Source: Thermoanaerobaculales bacterium
GTDB taxonomy: Bacteria; Acidobacteriota; Thermoanaerobaculia; Thermoanaerobaculales; Sulfomarinibacteraceae
Length of the DNA: 27,156 nucleotides
Assembly (NCBI GenBank): GCA_025456385.1
Contig: JALOKS010000004.1
Coordinates: forward strand, 1-27,156
Direction: 5' to 3'
The translations under genes and the position numbers were made by a program. Shown piece after piece: positions 1-8,028 of this stretch (positions within the stretch are counted from its first letter, which is position 1; every line of letters starts with the position of its first letter). Below the pieces are notes generated by a model. The model did no database searches. It was given only the letters and a program-made list of their open reading frames with translations, and was not told the origin of the DNA.

Positions 1-1434
1 CAGCAGGCGATCAAGCTGCTCCAGCTCTCCCGGCTCGAGCTCGAGGAGACGCTCGCGCAGGAGATCCTCGAGAACCCGATGCTCGAGGACGACGAGCCGG
101 CGGAGGAGACCGCCGACGGCGAGCGCGAGCGGCTCGCGGGCGACGACGGAGGGGGCGAGGAGACGCCGGCGGGCGTCGCGGACGACCCGCTGCCGTCCGA
201 GGCGGAGACCTACGCCGACATCGACGTCGAGGCCTTCTTCGCGGACTACCTCGGCGACGCGCGCTCCGAAGGGCCCTCGATGTCGGCGCCGGCGGTCGAG
301 CAGGACAACCGGCTCGAGAACATCGCCTCGGCCGGCGCCGGCCTCTACGACCACCTGCTGTGGCAGCTCCACCTGCTCGACTGCGGGCCGGACGTCCTCG
401 AGGTGTGCGAGTTCATCATCGGCAACCTCGACGAGGACGGCTTCCTGCGCGCCACGGAGGAGGAGATCGTCGAGGGCACGGGTTGCGAGGCGTCCTGTGT
501 GGCGCGCTCACTGGCGATCGTGCGCTCGCTCGACCCGCCGGGCATCGCGGCGGCCGACCTCCAGAGCTGCCTCGCGGCGCAGGTCGAGCACCTGCTGAGC
601 GTCAACCCGGGCCCCCCGGAGTCGGAGATTCTGGAGCGGGCGCGGCTCGCGATCACCGAGCACTGGGACCAGCTCCTGCACCAGCGCTGGGAGCCCCTCG
701 CGGCGGCCCTCGGCATGGCGGAGGTGAGCGAGCTGCGCCCGGTCCTCGACGTCGTGCAGAGCCTGGAAACGAAGCCGGGTCGCGCCTTCGTGCACGACGA
801 CAACCAGTACATCGAGCCCGACGTTTACGTCCGCAAGGTCGACGGCGAGTACGTGATCACTCTCAACGACGACGGCCTGCCGCGGCTGCGGCTCAGCTCG
901 CGCTACCAGGACCTCCTGCGGGCGCGCGCTCTCGATCCGCAGGCGAGCGAGTTCCTGCGTGACAAGATGCGCGCGGCCATGTGGCTGATGAAGAGCATCG
1001 ACCAGCGGCAGCGCACGATCTTCAAGGTCGCGCACAGCATCGTCAGTTTTCAGAGCGACTTCCTCGACCACGGCATCGAGCATCTGCGGCCGATGGTGCT
1101 GCGGCAGGTCGCCGAGGACATCGGCATGCACGAGTCCACCATCTCCAGGGTGGTCAGCAACAAGTACATGTACACACCGCGCGGCATGTTCCCGATGAAG
1201 TACTTCTTCCACTCCGGGGTGGACTCGGCGCGCGGCGAGAACGTGTCGTCGATGGTGGTCAAGGAGCGGATCCGCAAGCTCGTCGAGGCTGAGGACCCGG
1301 AGCACCCGCTCTCGGACTCGAAGATCATGCGGATGCTGCAGAAGGAGGGCATCCGGCTGGCCCGGCGGACCGTCGCCAAGTACCGGGAGGAGATGCTGAT
1401 CGCGTCGTCCGACAAGCGTAAGAGAGTCTTCTGA
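1..1434 (+). CDS. rpoN: RNA polymerase sigma-54 factor, 5'-truncated by window edge
   Basis: Sigma-54 directs RNA polymerase to -24/-12 promoters that need enhancer-binding ATPases. The frame is open from base 1, so the true start lies upstream; 477 residues are visible and probably only 15-20 are missing. The first visible residues are the glutamine/leucine-rich region I (QQAIKLLQLSRLELEETL). An acidic region II follows (about residues 33-80), then the core-binding domain, a helix-turn-helix around ESTISRVVSNKY, and the diagnostic RpoN box ARRTVAKYRE at 1360-1389, close to the C terminus. It is the first visible gene of the regulatory cluster, 14 bp ahead of hpf. In many Gram-negative bacteria this gene follows lptB, which would lie outside the window. 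The identification is very secure. Confidence 0.97.
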   Translation, partial: QQAIKLLQLSRLELEETLAQEILENPMLEDDEPAEETADGERERLAGDDGGGEETPAGVADDPLPSEAETYADIDVEAFFADYLGDARSEGPSMSAPAVEQDNRLENIASAGAGLYDHLLWQLHLLDCGPDVLEVCEFIIGNLDEDGFLRATEEEIVEGTGCEASCVARSLAIVRSLDPPGIAAADLQSCLAAQVEHLLSVNPGPPESEILERARLAITEHWDQLLHQRWEPLAAALGMAEVSELRPVLDVVQSLETKPGRAFVHDDNQYIEPDVYVRKVDGEYVITLNDDGLPRLRLSSRYQDLLRARALDPQASEFLRDKMRAAMWLMKSIDQRQRTIFKVAHSIVSFQSDFLDHGIEHLRPMVLRQVAEDIGMHESTISRVVSNKYMYTPRGMFPMKYFFHSGVDSARGENVSSMVVKERIRKLVEAEDPEHPLSDSKIMRMLQKEGIRLARRTVAKYREEMLIASSDKRKRVF

Positions 1435-1448
1435 CGGGAGGGAGGAGC

Positions 1449-1997
1449 ATGAAAGTCGACTACATCGCCCGCAAGGTGACGCTCAGCGACCAGTCGCGCC
1501 AGCTCACGGAGAAGAAGCTGGCGAAGATCGCCAAGTACTTCAACGACATTCTCGACATCCGCCTCGAGGTGGAGCTCGAGCGCCACCTGCACATCGTCGA
1601 CCTCTCGGTCAAGGGCAAGGACTTCGATGTCCAGGCCAGGACGCAGAACAAGGACATGATGGCCGCGATCCAGGAGGCGGTGGACAAGCTAGAGATCCAG
1701 GCGCGGCGCGCGAAGGCCCGGCTGAAGGACCACAAGAAGCGCGAGGTCGCCGAAGCCAAGGTGGAGCAGGGCTGGACCGTGGACGTGCTCGAACGGCAGT
1801 CGATCGCTTCCGGCGAGCCCCGGATCGTCGAGCGCAGCTCGATCCCGATCAAACCGATGTCGATCGAGGAGGCCGTCCTGCAGCTCGACGAGAGCCGGCA
1901 GAGCTTCCTCGTCTTCCGCAACTCCTCCAACGACCGGGTGAACGTGCTCTACCGGCGCGAGGACAGCAACCTGGGGCTGATCACACCCGAGCTCTGA
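1449..1997 (+). CDS. hpf: Ribosome hibernation-promoting factor, long form
   Basis: This 182-residue protein binds the 30S decoding region and inactivates ribosomes in stationary phase or starvation. The N-terminal domain (about 1-100) has the sigma-54 modulation/HPF fold, beginning MKVDYIARKVTLSDQ with the basic helix QLTEKKLAKIAKYF. The C-terminal domain (about 125-182) contains KPMSIEEAVLQLD, FLVFRN and VNVLYRREDSNLGLI, the dimerisation module that defines long HPF. Long HPF proteins form 100S ribosome dimers without RMF. A strong ribosome-binding site, GGGAGGGAGGAG, sits just upstream of the ATG. The stop codon overlaps the ptsN start (TGATG), implying translational coupling. The position directly after rpoN is the classic arrangement. 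Confidence 0.95.
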   Translation: MKVDYIARKVTLSDQSRQLTEKKLAKIAKYFNDILDIRLEVELERHLHIVDLSVKGKDFDVQARTQNKDMMAAIQEAVDKLEIQARRAKARLKDHKKREVAEAKVEQGWTVDVLERQSIASGEPRIVERSSIPIKPMSIEEAVLQLDESRQSFLVFRNSSNDRVNVLYRREDSNLGLITPEL

Positions 1998-2461
1998 TGA
2001 AGATCCACAAGCTGATCGAGCCCGGCCACATCTTTCTCGGCCTGGAGGCCACCGACGCGTCGTCGGCCCTGGCCGCCGTGGCGGAGCTGTGGGCGCCGGA
2101 GATCGGTCTCGAGCCGCGGCGCGTGGTCGCGGGCCTCCTCGAGCGGGAGGTGCTCGGCTCGACCTCGGTAGGAAACGGGTTCGCGATACCGCACTGCAAG
2201 CTTCAGGGTCAACGGGGAATCGCCGTCGCGGTCGCCCGTTTCGAACGCGGCGTTCCCTTCGGCGGCGATGGCCACCCTCCGGTCCAGCTCCTGTTCACGG
2301 TTCTGTCGGCGCCCGATCAGCCGGCGGCCCACCTCCAGGTGCTGTCGCAGATCGCGCGCCTGCTCAAGAGGCCCGAGCTGCGGGCCGAGCTCCTGGCCGC
2401 CGCCGATCCGCAGTCGCTCGCCGAGGCGATCCGCCGCACCGCCGCTGCGGAGGGGCTGTGA
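1997..2461 (+). CDS. ptsN: PTS EIIA-Ntr (nitrogen regulatory phosphocarrier)
   Basis: This is a 154-residue EIIA of the fructose/Ntr family. The phosphorylatable histidine is His66 in the motif GFAIPHCK, and a second conserved histidine occurs in AHLQVLSQIARLL (about residue 112). In known systems EIIA-Ntr receives phosphate from an HPr-type protein and regulates potassium uptake, phosphate sensing or nitrogen metabolism by protein-protein contact. It has no attached EIIB or EIIC domain. The start overlaps the hpf stop, and its own stop overlaps the GTG of hprK, so it is embedded in a translationally coupled operon. The identification is secure. Its regulatory target cannot be read from the sequence. 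Confidence 0.93.
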   Translation: MKIHKLIEPGHIFLGLEATDASSALAAVAELWAPEIGLEPRRVVAGLLEREVLGSTSVGNGFAIPHCKLQGQRGIAVAVARFERGVPFGGDGHPPVQLLFTVLSAPDQPAAHLQVLSQIARLLKRPELRAELLAAADPQSLAEAIRRTAAAEGL

Positions 2462-3450
2462 CGGCGCCGCTGTCGGTGCCGGTCGCGGCGCTGCTCACGG
2501 AGCGCCGCCTGGCGCCGCTCGCCTTCGAGGTCGCGGCGGGCGCGGACGGGCTCGCCACCCGGCTCATCACCAACCCGCGGATCCAGAAGCCCGGCCTCGC
2601 GCTCGCCGGCTATCTGCCCTACGTCAAGCCCGGCCGGCTGCAGATCCTCGGCGAGTCGGAGTACGATTTTCTCGCCACCTTCCCGCCCGCAGCTGCCGAG
2701 CAGCGGCTGAAGTGTCTGATGGAGCTTGAGATACCCTGCGTCGTCTCGGCCAAGGGCCGGCGGCCGCCGGCGGGCGCGCTGGACGCGGCGAACGCGGCGG
2801 GCGTGCCCCTGCTGCTGACCCGCGCAACGACGGCGGAGGCCATCGAGCTGATCTCCGACTACCTCGAGGACTCGCTCGCACCTCGGGTGCAGGTGCACGG
2901 CGTGCTGATCGACGTCTTCTCGCTCGGCACCCTCATCCTCGGCGACCCGGGCATCGGCAAGAGCGAGTGCGCTCTGGAGCTCGTCTACCGTGGCCACCGC
3001 CTGGTCGCCGACGACACCGTCGTCATCCGGCGAACCCACCACCACGGCCTGCTCGGCCGCCCGCACGAGCTGCTCGAGAACTACCTCGAGCTGCGCGGCG
3101 TCGGCATCATCGACGTCCGCAAGCACTTCGGCATGACCGCGACCTCGCCGGCGGTCGAGGTCTCGCTCGTCATCCAGCTCACCAAGCTCACCCCGGAGGC
3201 GCGCGAGATGGAGCAGCGCTGGCGGGAGGAGATGATGGAGCGCCCCAGCGCCTGGACCTCGACCGAGGACATACTCGGCGTCGAGGTGCCCAAGTACACG
3301 ATGGTGGTGGCGCCGGGCCGCGACCTCGCGATCATGGTCGAAACCGCCGTCCGCAAGTGCCTGCTCGCCCAACGCGGGATCCAGGACGAGCGCGGGTTCC
3401 TCGACAACATCAATCTGATGGCTCAGGGCGGACGCCGTGACCGGGACTGA
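2458..3450 (+). CDS. hprK: HPr kinase/phosphorylase
   Basis: HprK uses ATP or pyrophosphate to phosphorylate HPr on Ser46 and can reverse the reaction. The chosen GTG start (GTGA overlap with the ptsN stop) gives 330 residues, the usual length; the frame is open further upstream but that part lies over ptsN. The N-terminal domain covers about 1-130. The kinase domain has the Walker A motif GDPGIGKSE at 162-170, preceded by the family motif VHGVLIDVFSLG, and the HprK signature around LELRGVGIIDVRKHFG near residues 210-225. Full catalytic motifs suggest an active enzyme. Its substrate HPr is encoded 1.4 kb downstream and has a serine at position 46, so the pair is coherent. Confidence 0.95.
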   Translation: MTAPLSVPVAALLTERRLAPLAFEVAAGADGLATRLITNPRIQKPGLALAGYLPYVKPGRLQILGESEYDFLATFPPAAAEQRLKCLMELEIPCVVSAKGRRPPAGALDAANAAGVPLLLTRATTAEAIELISDYLEDSLAPRVQVHGVLIDVFSLGTLILGDPGIGKSECALELVYRGHRLVADDTVVIRRTHHHGLLGRPHELLENYLELRGVGIIDVRKHFGMTATSPAVEVSLVIQLTKLTPEAREMEQRWREEMMERPSAWTSTEDILGVEVPKYTMVVAPGRDLAIMVETAVRKCLLAQRGIQDERGFLDNINLMAQGGRRDRD

Positions 3451-4315
3451 AAAGGATTTCAGCGGTCCCTTCGTCATCACCGGGCTCTCGGGCGCCGGCA
3501 AGACGGTGCTGAGCCGCAGCCTCGAGGACATCGGCTACCATTGCGTGGACAACATCCCGCTCGAGCTGGTGCCGCTCCTCTTCGCCCGCACCGAAGGGGA
3601 GATGGAGCGCCTGGTCGTCGGCCTCGACGTCCGGACCCGCGGGATGATCCAGCTGTTCCCGGAGTTCTACCGCGAGCTGAAGGACACGCACCCCAGCCTG
3701 CGCCTGATCTTCGTCGAGGCTTCGCCCGAGGTGCTGCTGCGGCGATTCTCCGTGGCGCGGCGGCCCCACCCCCTGCGCGACCTCACCCTCGAGCGGGCGA
3801 TCACCGAGGAGCGTGCGGCGATGGCGGAGTTCCGGGAGCTCGCCGACCTGGTGATCGACACCACCAGCTTGTCGCCGCACGACCTCCGACGCCAGGTGCT
3901 GATGCTCGGGTCCGGGGACCGGCGGCGGCCGCCGCTGACCGTCGAGGTCCAGAGCTTCTCCTACATGCAGGGGGTGCCGGCGACGGCGAGCCTGGTCTTC
4001 GACGTCCGCTTCCTGCCGAACCCGTTCTTCGTGCAGGAGCTGCGCTCCCTGGCGGGTGACGAGCTTCCGGTGCAGGCCTGGCTCGACGCCTACCCGGAGG
4101 TGGACGAAGCCATCACCCGCATCCTCGACCTGGTGGGCTTCCTCCTGCCGCGGTACGTCGAGGAGATGAAGACCCAGCTCACCATCGCGCTGGGATGCAC
4201 CGGCGGCAAGCACCGCTCGGTGTACGTCGCCGAGCGCGTGGCGCGGGCTCTCGGCGAGGCCGGCCACGAGGTCGTCGTCCACCATCGTGACAAGGAACGC
4301 TGGAGGTACTCATGA
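3437..4315 (+). CDS. rapZ: RNase adapter / nucleotide-binding protein RapZ (YvcJ family)
   Basis: This 292-residue member of the RapZ/YvcJ family has a Walker A motif GLSGAGKT at residues 16-23 and a C-terminal domain (from about residue 160) ending with the family hallmark LGCTGGKHRSVYVAE near residues 252-266. In E. coli RapZ guides RNase E to the GlmZ small RNA and senses glucosamine-6-phosphate; in other phyla the role is less clear. The start is a GTG 14 bp inside the 3' end of hprK, and the stop overlaps the next start as ATGA. The neighbourhood with PTS-Ntr genes is typical. The family assignment is secure; an RNase-adapter role in this organism is only inferred. Confidence 0.93.
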   Translation: MTGTEKDFSGPFVITGLSGAGKTVLSRSLEDIGYHCVDNIPLELVPLLFARTEGEMERLVVGLDVRTRGMIQLFPEFYRELKDTHPSLRLIFVEASPEVLLRRFSVARRPHPLRDLTLERAITEERAAMAEFRELADLVIDTTSLSPHDLRRQVLMLGSGDRRRPPLTVEVQSFSYMQGVPATASLVFDVRFLPNPFFVQELRSLAGDELPVQAWLDAYPEVDEAITRILDLVGFLLPRYVEEMKTQLTIALGCTGGKHRSVYVAERVARALGEAGHEVVVHHRDKERWRYS

Positions 4316-4731
4316 TCCCAGTCCTCGTCCTGACTCACGGCAACCTGGCGACCGAGCTGCTGCAGGCGGCTCGGACGATCGATCCCGGTCTGGAGGAGCA
4401 GACGGTCGCGATGTCGCTGCCGTGGGACGTGGACTCCGACGAGGCCAGCAGGTCGCTCAAGAAGCAGCTGCGCGAGCTCGACCGGGGGGAGGGGATCCTC
4501 GTGCTCACCGACATGTTTGGCGGCACCGCCACCAACCTCGCCCTGCCCTTCCTCGAGCCGGACCGCGTCGAGGTGGTGACGGGGGTCAACCTGCCGATGC
4601 TGGTCAAGCTGGGATCCCTCAAGGGGCGCAGCGTGCCCCTGCGCGAGCTCGCGGCCGGCCTCACCGCGGCGGGCCAGAAGAGCATCCAGGTCGCAAGCGA
4701 GTTCCTGCACTCCAGGACTTCCCCGAGCTGA
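4312..4731 (+). CDS. PTS mannose-family EIIA component, stand-alone
   Basis: A 139-residue single-domain EIIA of the mannose (man/AgaF) family. The active-site histidine is His9 in VLVLTHGNLA, and the family motif LTDMFGGTATNLA follows at about residues 64-76. These proteins accept phosphate from HPr and normally pass it to an EIIB, but no EIIB, EIIC or EIID gene is nearby. The ATG overlaps the rapZ stop (ATGA). Stand-alone EIIA-Man genes in this cluster context are usually considered part of a regulatory phosphorelay, but the downstream acceptor is unknown. After the stop there is a 106-bp gap, the first real break in the operon, carrying a possible promoter. Confidence 0.9.
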   Translation: MIPVLVLTHGNLATELLQAARTIDPGLEEQTVAMSLPWDVDSDEASRSLKKQLRELDRGEGILVLTDMFGGTATNLALPFLEPDRVEVVTGVNLPMLVKLGSLKGRSVPLRELAAGLTAAGQKSIQVASEFLHSRTSPS

Positions 4732-4760
4732 CCGCGAGACCTCCTTCCGGCACCGCCGGA

Positions 4761-4766
4761 TACAAT
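4761..4766 (+). promoter_or_regulatory. Possible -10 element upstream of HPr-EI
   Basis: The 106-bp gap between the EIIA stop and the HPr start contains TACAAT in otherwise GC-rich sequence, about 70 bp ahead of the HPr ATG. No convincing -35 hexamer lies 16-18 bp upstream. This may be an internal promoter that allows HPr and EI to be expressed apart from the upstream genes. Confidence 0.35.
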
Positions 4767-4837
4767 GACATACGCGACCGCGACCGGGGCGCGGCCCGCA
4801 ACCAACACGCGAGTGAACGAGCGAGGAGTTGCCAGAG

Positions 4838-5107
4838 ATGACACGGGAGCAGGTGACGATCAGCAACAAGCTCGGGCTCCATGCCCGGGCCGCTGCGAAG
4901 CTCGTCCACACCGCGAGCGGCTTCGAGGCCGAGATCTTCATCGGTACCGACCACGAGGAGGTCAACGCGAAGTCGATCCTCGGCATCCTGACGCTCGCCG
5001 CGACCAAGGGCACCCCCCTCAACATCCGCGCCGAGGGCGCCGACGAGGAGGCGGCGGTGCGCGCCATCGCGGCGCTGTTCGCCGACAAGTTCGGAGAGGG
5101 CCAGTGA
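4838..5107 (+). CDS. ptsH: HPr phosphocarrier protein
   Basis: This 89-residue HPr carries phosphate from enzyme I to EIIA domains. The catalytic histidine is His15 in NKLGLHARAA, and the regulatory serine is Ser46 in VNAKSILGIL, both at their standard positions when the ATG at 4838 is used. That start has a GAGGAG ribosome-binding site 9 bp upstream; a TTG three codons earlier would overlap this site and is less likely. Having both His15 and Ser46 makes it a target of EI and of the HprK encoded upstream. The stop overlaps the GTG of ptsI (GTGA). It could be called npr or ptsH; the sequence does not separate the two. Confidence 0.95.
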   Translation: MTREQVTISNKLGLHARAAAKLVHTASGFEAEIFIGTDHEEVNAKSILGILTLAATKGTPLNIRAEGADEEAAVRAIAALFADKFGEGQ

Positions 5108-6870
5108 GCCGATCGCTGTCGGGTCTCGCGGTCAGCCCGGGGATCGCCATCGGCGAGCCGGTGGTGAACGAGACCCGTCCGATTTCGACCCTTCGGATCA
5201 CGGTCCCGGCGGAGCAGGTCGACGCCGAGATCCAGCGTTTTCGCGCCGCGGTGGCCGCCACCATCGAGCACATCAAAGAAAACCGCGACCGCGCGGCGCA
5301 GCAGATGGGGGAGGAGTACGCCGCCATCTTCGAGGCCCACCAGCTCATCGCCTCGGACCCGACCTTCACCGCCACCGTCGAAGGCGTGATCCGCAGCGAG
5401 GAGGTCAACGCCGACTGGGCCATCGACCGGGTGCTGGAGCAGCTGATCTCGCGTTTCGAGGCGCTGCCCGACGAGTACCTCGCCGACCGCAAGCTGGACG
5501 TGCTCGACGTGGCGACCCAGATCCTGCGGGCGTTACACGGACTCGACCTGGGCAAGCTGGACCACCTCGAGCGTCCGGTGATCCTGGTCGCCGACGACCT
5601 GCCGCCGTCGACCGCGGTGCAGCTGCCGCTCGACAAGATTCTCGGCTTCGCGCTCGAGATGGGGGGCCCGACCTCGCACACGACGATCATCGCCCGTTCA
5701 CTGGGCATCCCGGTGATCGTCGGCGCGCACGGCGCGTGCGAGCATGCCAAGCGATCGCGGCTGATCGCGCTCGACGCCTTCGAGGGCAAGATCGTCTTCG
5801 ACCCGAACCCCGCCGACCTCAGCGAGTACGAGTCGCGCCAGCGGGAGTACCAGGGGCAGCAGGCGGCGCTCTTCGAGATGCGGGACCTGCCGACCGTGAC
5901 CCGCGACGGCCGCGCGATCGAGCTGCACGCCAACATCGAGCTGCCGGCGGAGGTCGAGCAGGCGCTGCGCTGGAATGCCTCCGGCGTCGGGCTGTACCGC
6001 TCCGAGTTCCTCTACATGCGCATGAGCCCGGCCCTGCCGAGCGAGAAGCAGCACCTCGAGACCTACCGCGAGATGGTGACCAGGATGGGCGGCAGGCCGG
6101 TGACGATCCGCACCTTCGATCTCGGCGGGCGCAAGCTGGCGCGCGAGATCATGGGCGCCGGAACCGAAGCGAACCCGGTTCTCGGCCTGCGCGGCATCCG
6201 CCTCTGCTTCTCCAAGCCCGAGTTCTTCCGCGCGCAGCTGCGCGCCCTGCTGCGGGTTGCCGGCGAGTACCCGGCGGGACGGGTGCGCATCCTCTTCCCG
6301 CTGATTTCAGGGATCGAGGAGGTCCGCTACGTGCGGCTCCTGGTGGGCGAGATCTCCGCCGAGCTCGCCGCCGCGGGTCACCGGGTGCACGCCGCGGTGC
6401 CGCTCGGCGCGATGGTCGAGGTGCCGTCCTCGGCCGTGATGGCGCGGGAGCTCGCGCGCGAGGTCGACTTCATCTCGATCGGCACCAATGACCTCATCCA
6501 GTACTCGCTGGCGGTCGACCGCTCCAACAACCTGGTGGCGGACCTCTACAAGCCCAGCAGCCCGGCCGTCCTGCGCCTGATCGCCGAGGTCATCGCCGGC
6601 GGCGAGGCGGCGGGGATCGAGGTCTCGATGTGCGGCGAGATGGCCGCCGACCCGCTCATGGTCCCGGTGCTCGTCGGACTGGGGCTGACGAGCTTCAGCA
6701 TGAACCCGCATGCGATCCCCGTGGTGCGGGCGCTGATCAGGCACCTTTCATATCGGGAGGCGCAGCGCATCGCGCACCGCGCGCTGCAGCTGGTGACCGC
6801 CCGCGATGTCGAGGAGCACCTCCTCGAACGCCTTGCGTTCCTGCTGGCCAGGAACAAAATTCACGTGTAG
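5104..6870 (+). CDS. ptsI: PTS enzyme I, phosphoenolpyruvate-protein phosphotransferase
   Basis: Enzyme I takes phosphate from PEP and gives it to HPr. The GTG start overlapping the HPr stop gives 588 residues, normal for the family; the open frame extends upstream across HPr but lacks homology there. The protein opens with SGLAVSPGIAIGEPV. The phosphohistidine is His192 in GGPTSHTTIIARSLGIP, and the PEP-binding TIM barrel contains RTFDLGGRK, NPVLGLRGIR, ISIGTNDLIQY and the catalytic cysteine Cys510 in SMCGEMAADP. There is no N-terminal GAF domain, so it is a plain enzyme I and not PtsP (EI-Ntr), although its operon is Ntr-like. All catalytic residues appear intact. Confidence 0.96.
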   Translation: MSRSLSGLAVSPGIAIGEPVVNETRPISTLRITVPAEQVDAEIQRFRAAVAATIEHIKENRDRAAQQMGEEYAAIFEAHQLIASDPTFTATVEGVIRSEEVNADWAIDRVLEQLISRFEALPDEYLADRKLDVLDVATQILRALHGLDLGKLDHLERPVILVADDLPPSTAVQLPLDKILGFALEMGGPTSHTTIIARSLGIPVIVGAHGACEHAKRSRLIALDAFEGKIVFDPNPADLSEYESRQREYQGQQAALFEMRDLPTVTRDGRAIELHANIELPAEVEQALRWNASGVGLYRSEFLYMRMSPALPSEKQHLETYREMVTRMGGRPVTIRTFDLGGRKLAREIMGAGTEANPVLGLRGIRLCFSKPEFFRAQLRALLRVAGEYPAGRVRILFPLISGIEEVRYVRLLVGEISAELAAAGHRVHAAVPLGAMVEVPSSAVMARELAREVDFISIGTNDLIQYSLAVDRSNNLVADLYKPSSPAVLRLIAEVIAGGEAAGIEVSMCGEMAADPLMVPVLVGLGLTSFSMNPHAIPVVRALIRHLSYREAQRIAHRALQLVTARDVEEHLLERLAFLLARNKIHV

Positions 6871-6878
6871 GGGCGCCG

Positions 6879-7250
6879 ATGGGACCACGAGCCGCACGCA
6901 CCGTCGCCAAACCCTGGGGCCACGAGGAGATCTTCGCCGAGACCGCGGCCTACGTCGGCAAGATCCTCTTCATCCGCGCCGGCGAGGCCCTCAGTCTGCA
7001 GTACCACGAGCGCAAGGAGGAGACCCTGCGGGTCCTCGACGGAGAGCTCGAGATGAGCTTCGGTCAGGACGCCGGCAGCCTGTCCTCGCAGCGGATGGTC
7101 GCGGGCGACGTGTTTCACGTCGCGCCGGGTGAGCTGCACCGGATGACCGCGCTGAGCGACTGCCGGCTGCTCGAGGTCTCCACCGCCCACCTCGACGACG
7201 TGGTGCGGCTCGATGACCGCTACGGGCGCCAGGGAACCAGCGCCCCGTGA
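6879..7250 (+). CDS. Single-domain cupin, mannose-6-phosphate isomerase-like
   Basis: The ATG at 6879, 8 bp after the ptsI stop, gives a 123-residue cupin. It resembles the C-terminal (type II) mannose-6-phosphate isomerase domain: an opening KPWGHEE, then the metal-binding stretch LQYHERKEETLRVLDGE and a second motif VAPGELHRM. The conserved histidines and glutamate for metal binding are present. There is no sugar nucleotidyltransferase domain. Similar small cupins are often annotated as mannose-6-phosphate isomerases, but isomerase activity has not been shown for most of them. Its location behind enzyme I suggests a link to sugar-phosphate metabolism or sensing. The fold is clear; the substrate is not. 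Confidence 0.8.
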   Translation: MGPRAARTVAKPWGHEEIFAETAAYVGKILFIRAGEALSLQYHERKEETLRVLDGELEMSFGQDAGSLSSQRMVAGDVFHVAPGELHRMTALSDCRLLEVSTAHLDDVVRLDDRYGRQGTSAP

Positions 7251-7268
7251 TAGGGTCGTACTGACGAG

Positions 7269-7283
7269 GGCGGCGAAGCCGCC
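7269..7283 (+). other. Short GC hairpin upstream of 7296 gene
   Basis: GGCGGC-GAA-GCCGCC can form a 6-bp stem with a 3-base loop between the cupin gene and the next gene, just ahead of a GAGGGGG ribosome-binding site. There is no T-tract, so it is either a weak terminator or a 5'-leader structure. Confidence 0.3.
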
Positions 7284-7295
7284 GAGGGGGCGCAG

Positions 7296-8012
7296 ATGCG
7301 AAATCATCGCGGGAGTGCAGCCGGGCTGGCCTTGCTGCTGACATCGGCCATGGCGGTGGCCGCGGTCGCCGTCGGGAGCGACGACACCCCCACGCCGACA
7401 CCGACCCCGTCACCGAAACCGAGCCCCACGCCCGCGCCCACGCCGCGGCCGCAGGGAGGGCAGACCCTCGCCGGCATGGCCAAGGACACCACGCTCAAAG
7501 GGGGCGGAGACGGCACGCCGATCGTGATCAGCAACGAGAACCTGGCCGAGATGGCGGAGCAGGGCAGCGTGACCTCGGTGACGAGGGGCGGTACCGCGGC
7601 CGACGGTCGGAGGCCGGTGCGCCAGGGCAGCGACGTCACCATCGTGGAGCCCGACCCGGAGCACACCGACGAGCGCGAGCGGTACTGGCGCAATCGCTAC
7701 CGCACGCAGGTCGAGCTGGTGACCTCCCTGCAGCGGCAGGTCGAAGCTCTCGACCGGGAGATCCCCGGCCTGTGGAGAGACTTCTACTCGCGTGACGACC
7801 CGGCCTACCGCGACGGCGTCATCAAGCCGCAGCTCGATGCGGCGCTCGCGCAGCGGCAGTCTCTCGACGAGCAGCTCGCCGCCGCCAGGCCACGCCTCGA
7901 CGAGATCAAGGACCAGGCCCGCAGGGACGGCGGCGAGCCCGGGTGGTTCCGCGACCTGCCCGATCCGCCGCCGCCGCTGCCCGTGAAGACGCCAGGGATC
8001 ATGCAGAACTGA
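7296..8012 (+). CDS. Exported Pro/Thr-rich protein of unknown function
   Basis: No family is recognised. The 238-residue product begins with a basic n-region (MRNHRG) and a hydrophobic stretch (about residues 9-27), a likely signal peptide. A low-complexity linker of TP/SP/KP repeats follows at about 29-52, as often seen just after export signals. A middle segment (about 55-115) includes VISNENLAEMAEQGSVT. From about residue 125 there is a charged helical region (YWRNRYRTQVELVTSLQRQVEALDR and later LDAALAQRQSLDEQLAAARPRLDEI) that looks like two short coiled-coil helices. The C terminus is proline-rich. The ATG has a GAGGGGG ribosome-binding site 5-6 bp upstream. Periplasmic location is inferred from the signal peptide. 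Confidence 0.8.
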   Translation: MRNHRGSAAGLALLLTSAMAVAAVAVGSDDTPTPTPTPSPKPSPTPAPTPRPQGGQTLAGMAKDTTLKGGGDGTPIVISNENLAEMAEQGSVTSVTRGGTAADGRRPVRQGSDVTIVEPDPEHTDERERYWRNRYRTQVELVTSLQRQVEALDREIPGLWRDFYSRDDPAYRDGVIKPQLDAALAQRQSLDEQLAAARPRLDEIKDQARRDGGEPGWFRDLPDPPPPLPVKTPGIMQN

Positions 8013-8028
8013 GGGGTACGGCGCCGCC

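Noticed and set aside
2089..2457. Upstream extension of the hprK frame by 123 codons.
   Set aside because: It lies wholly over ptsN in another frame, is arginine-rich low-complexity sequence, and the GTG at 2458 gives the normal HprK length with a coupled start.
4765..5103. Upstream extension of the enzyme I frame over HPr.
   Set aside because: HPr is coded in the other frame with His15 and Ser46 intact; enzyme I homology starts at the GTG at 5104, so this is not an HPr-EI fusion.
7111..7126. Half of a canonical parS site (TGTTTCACGT) inside the cupin gene.
   Set aside because: The second half does not match (11 of 16 bases in total), and the bases encode conserved cupin residues (VFHVAPGE). 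ParB sites are normally near-perfect.
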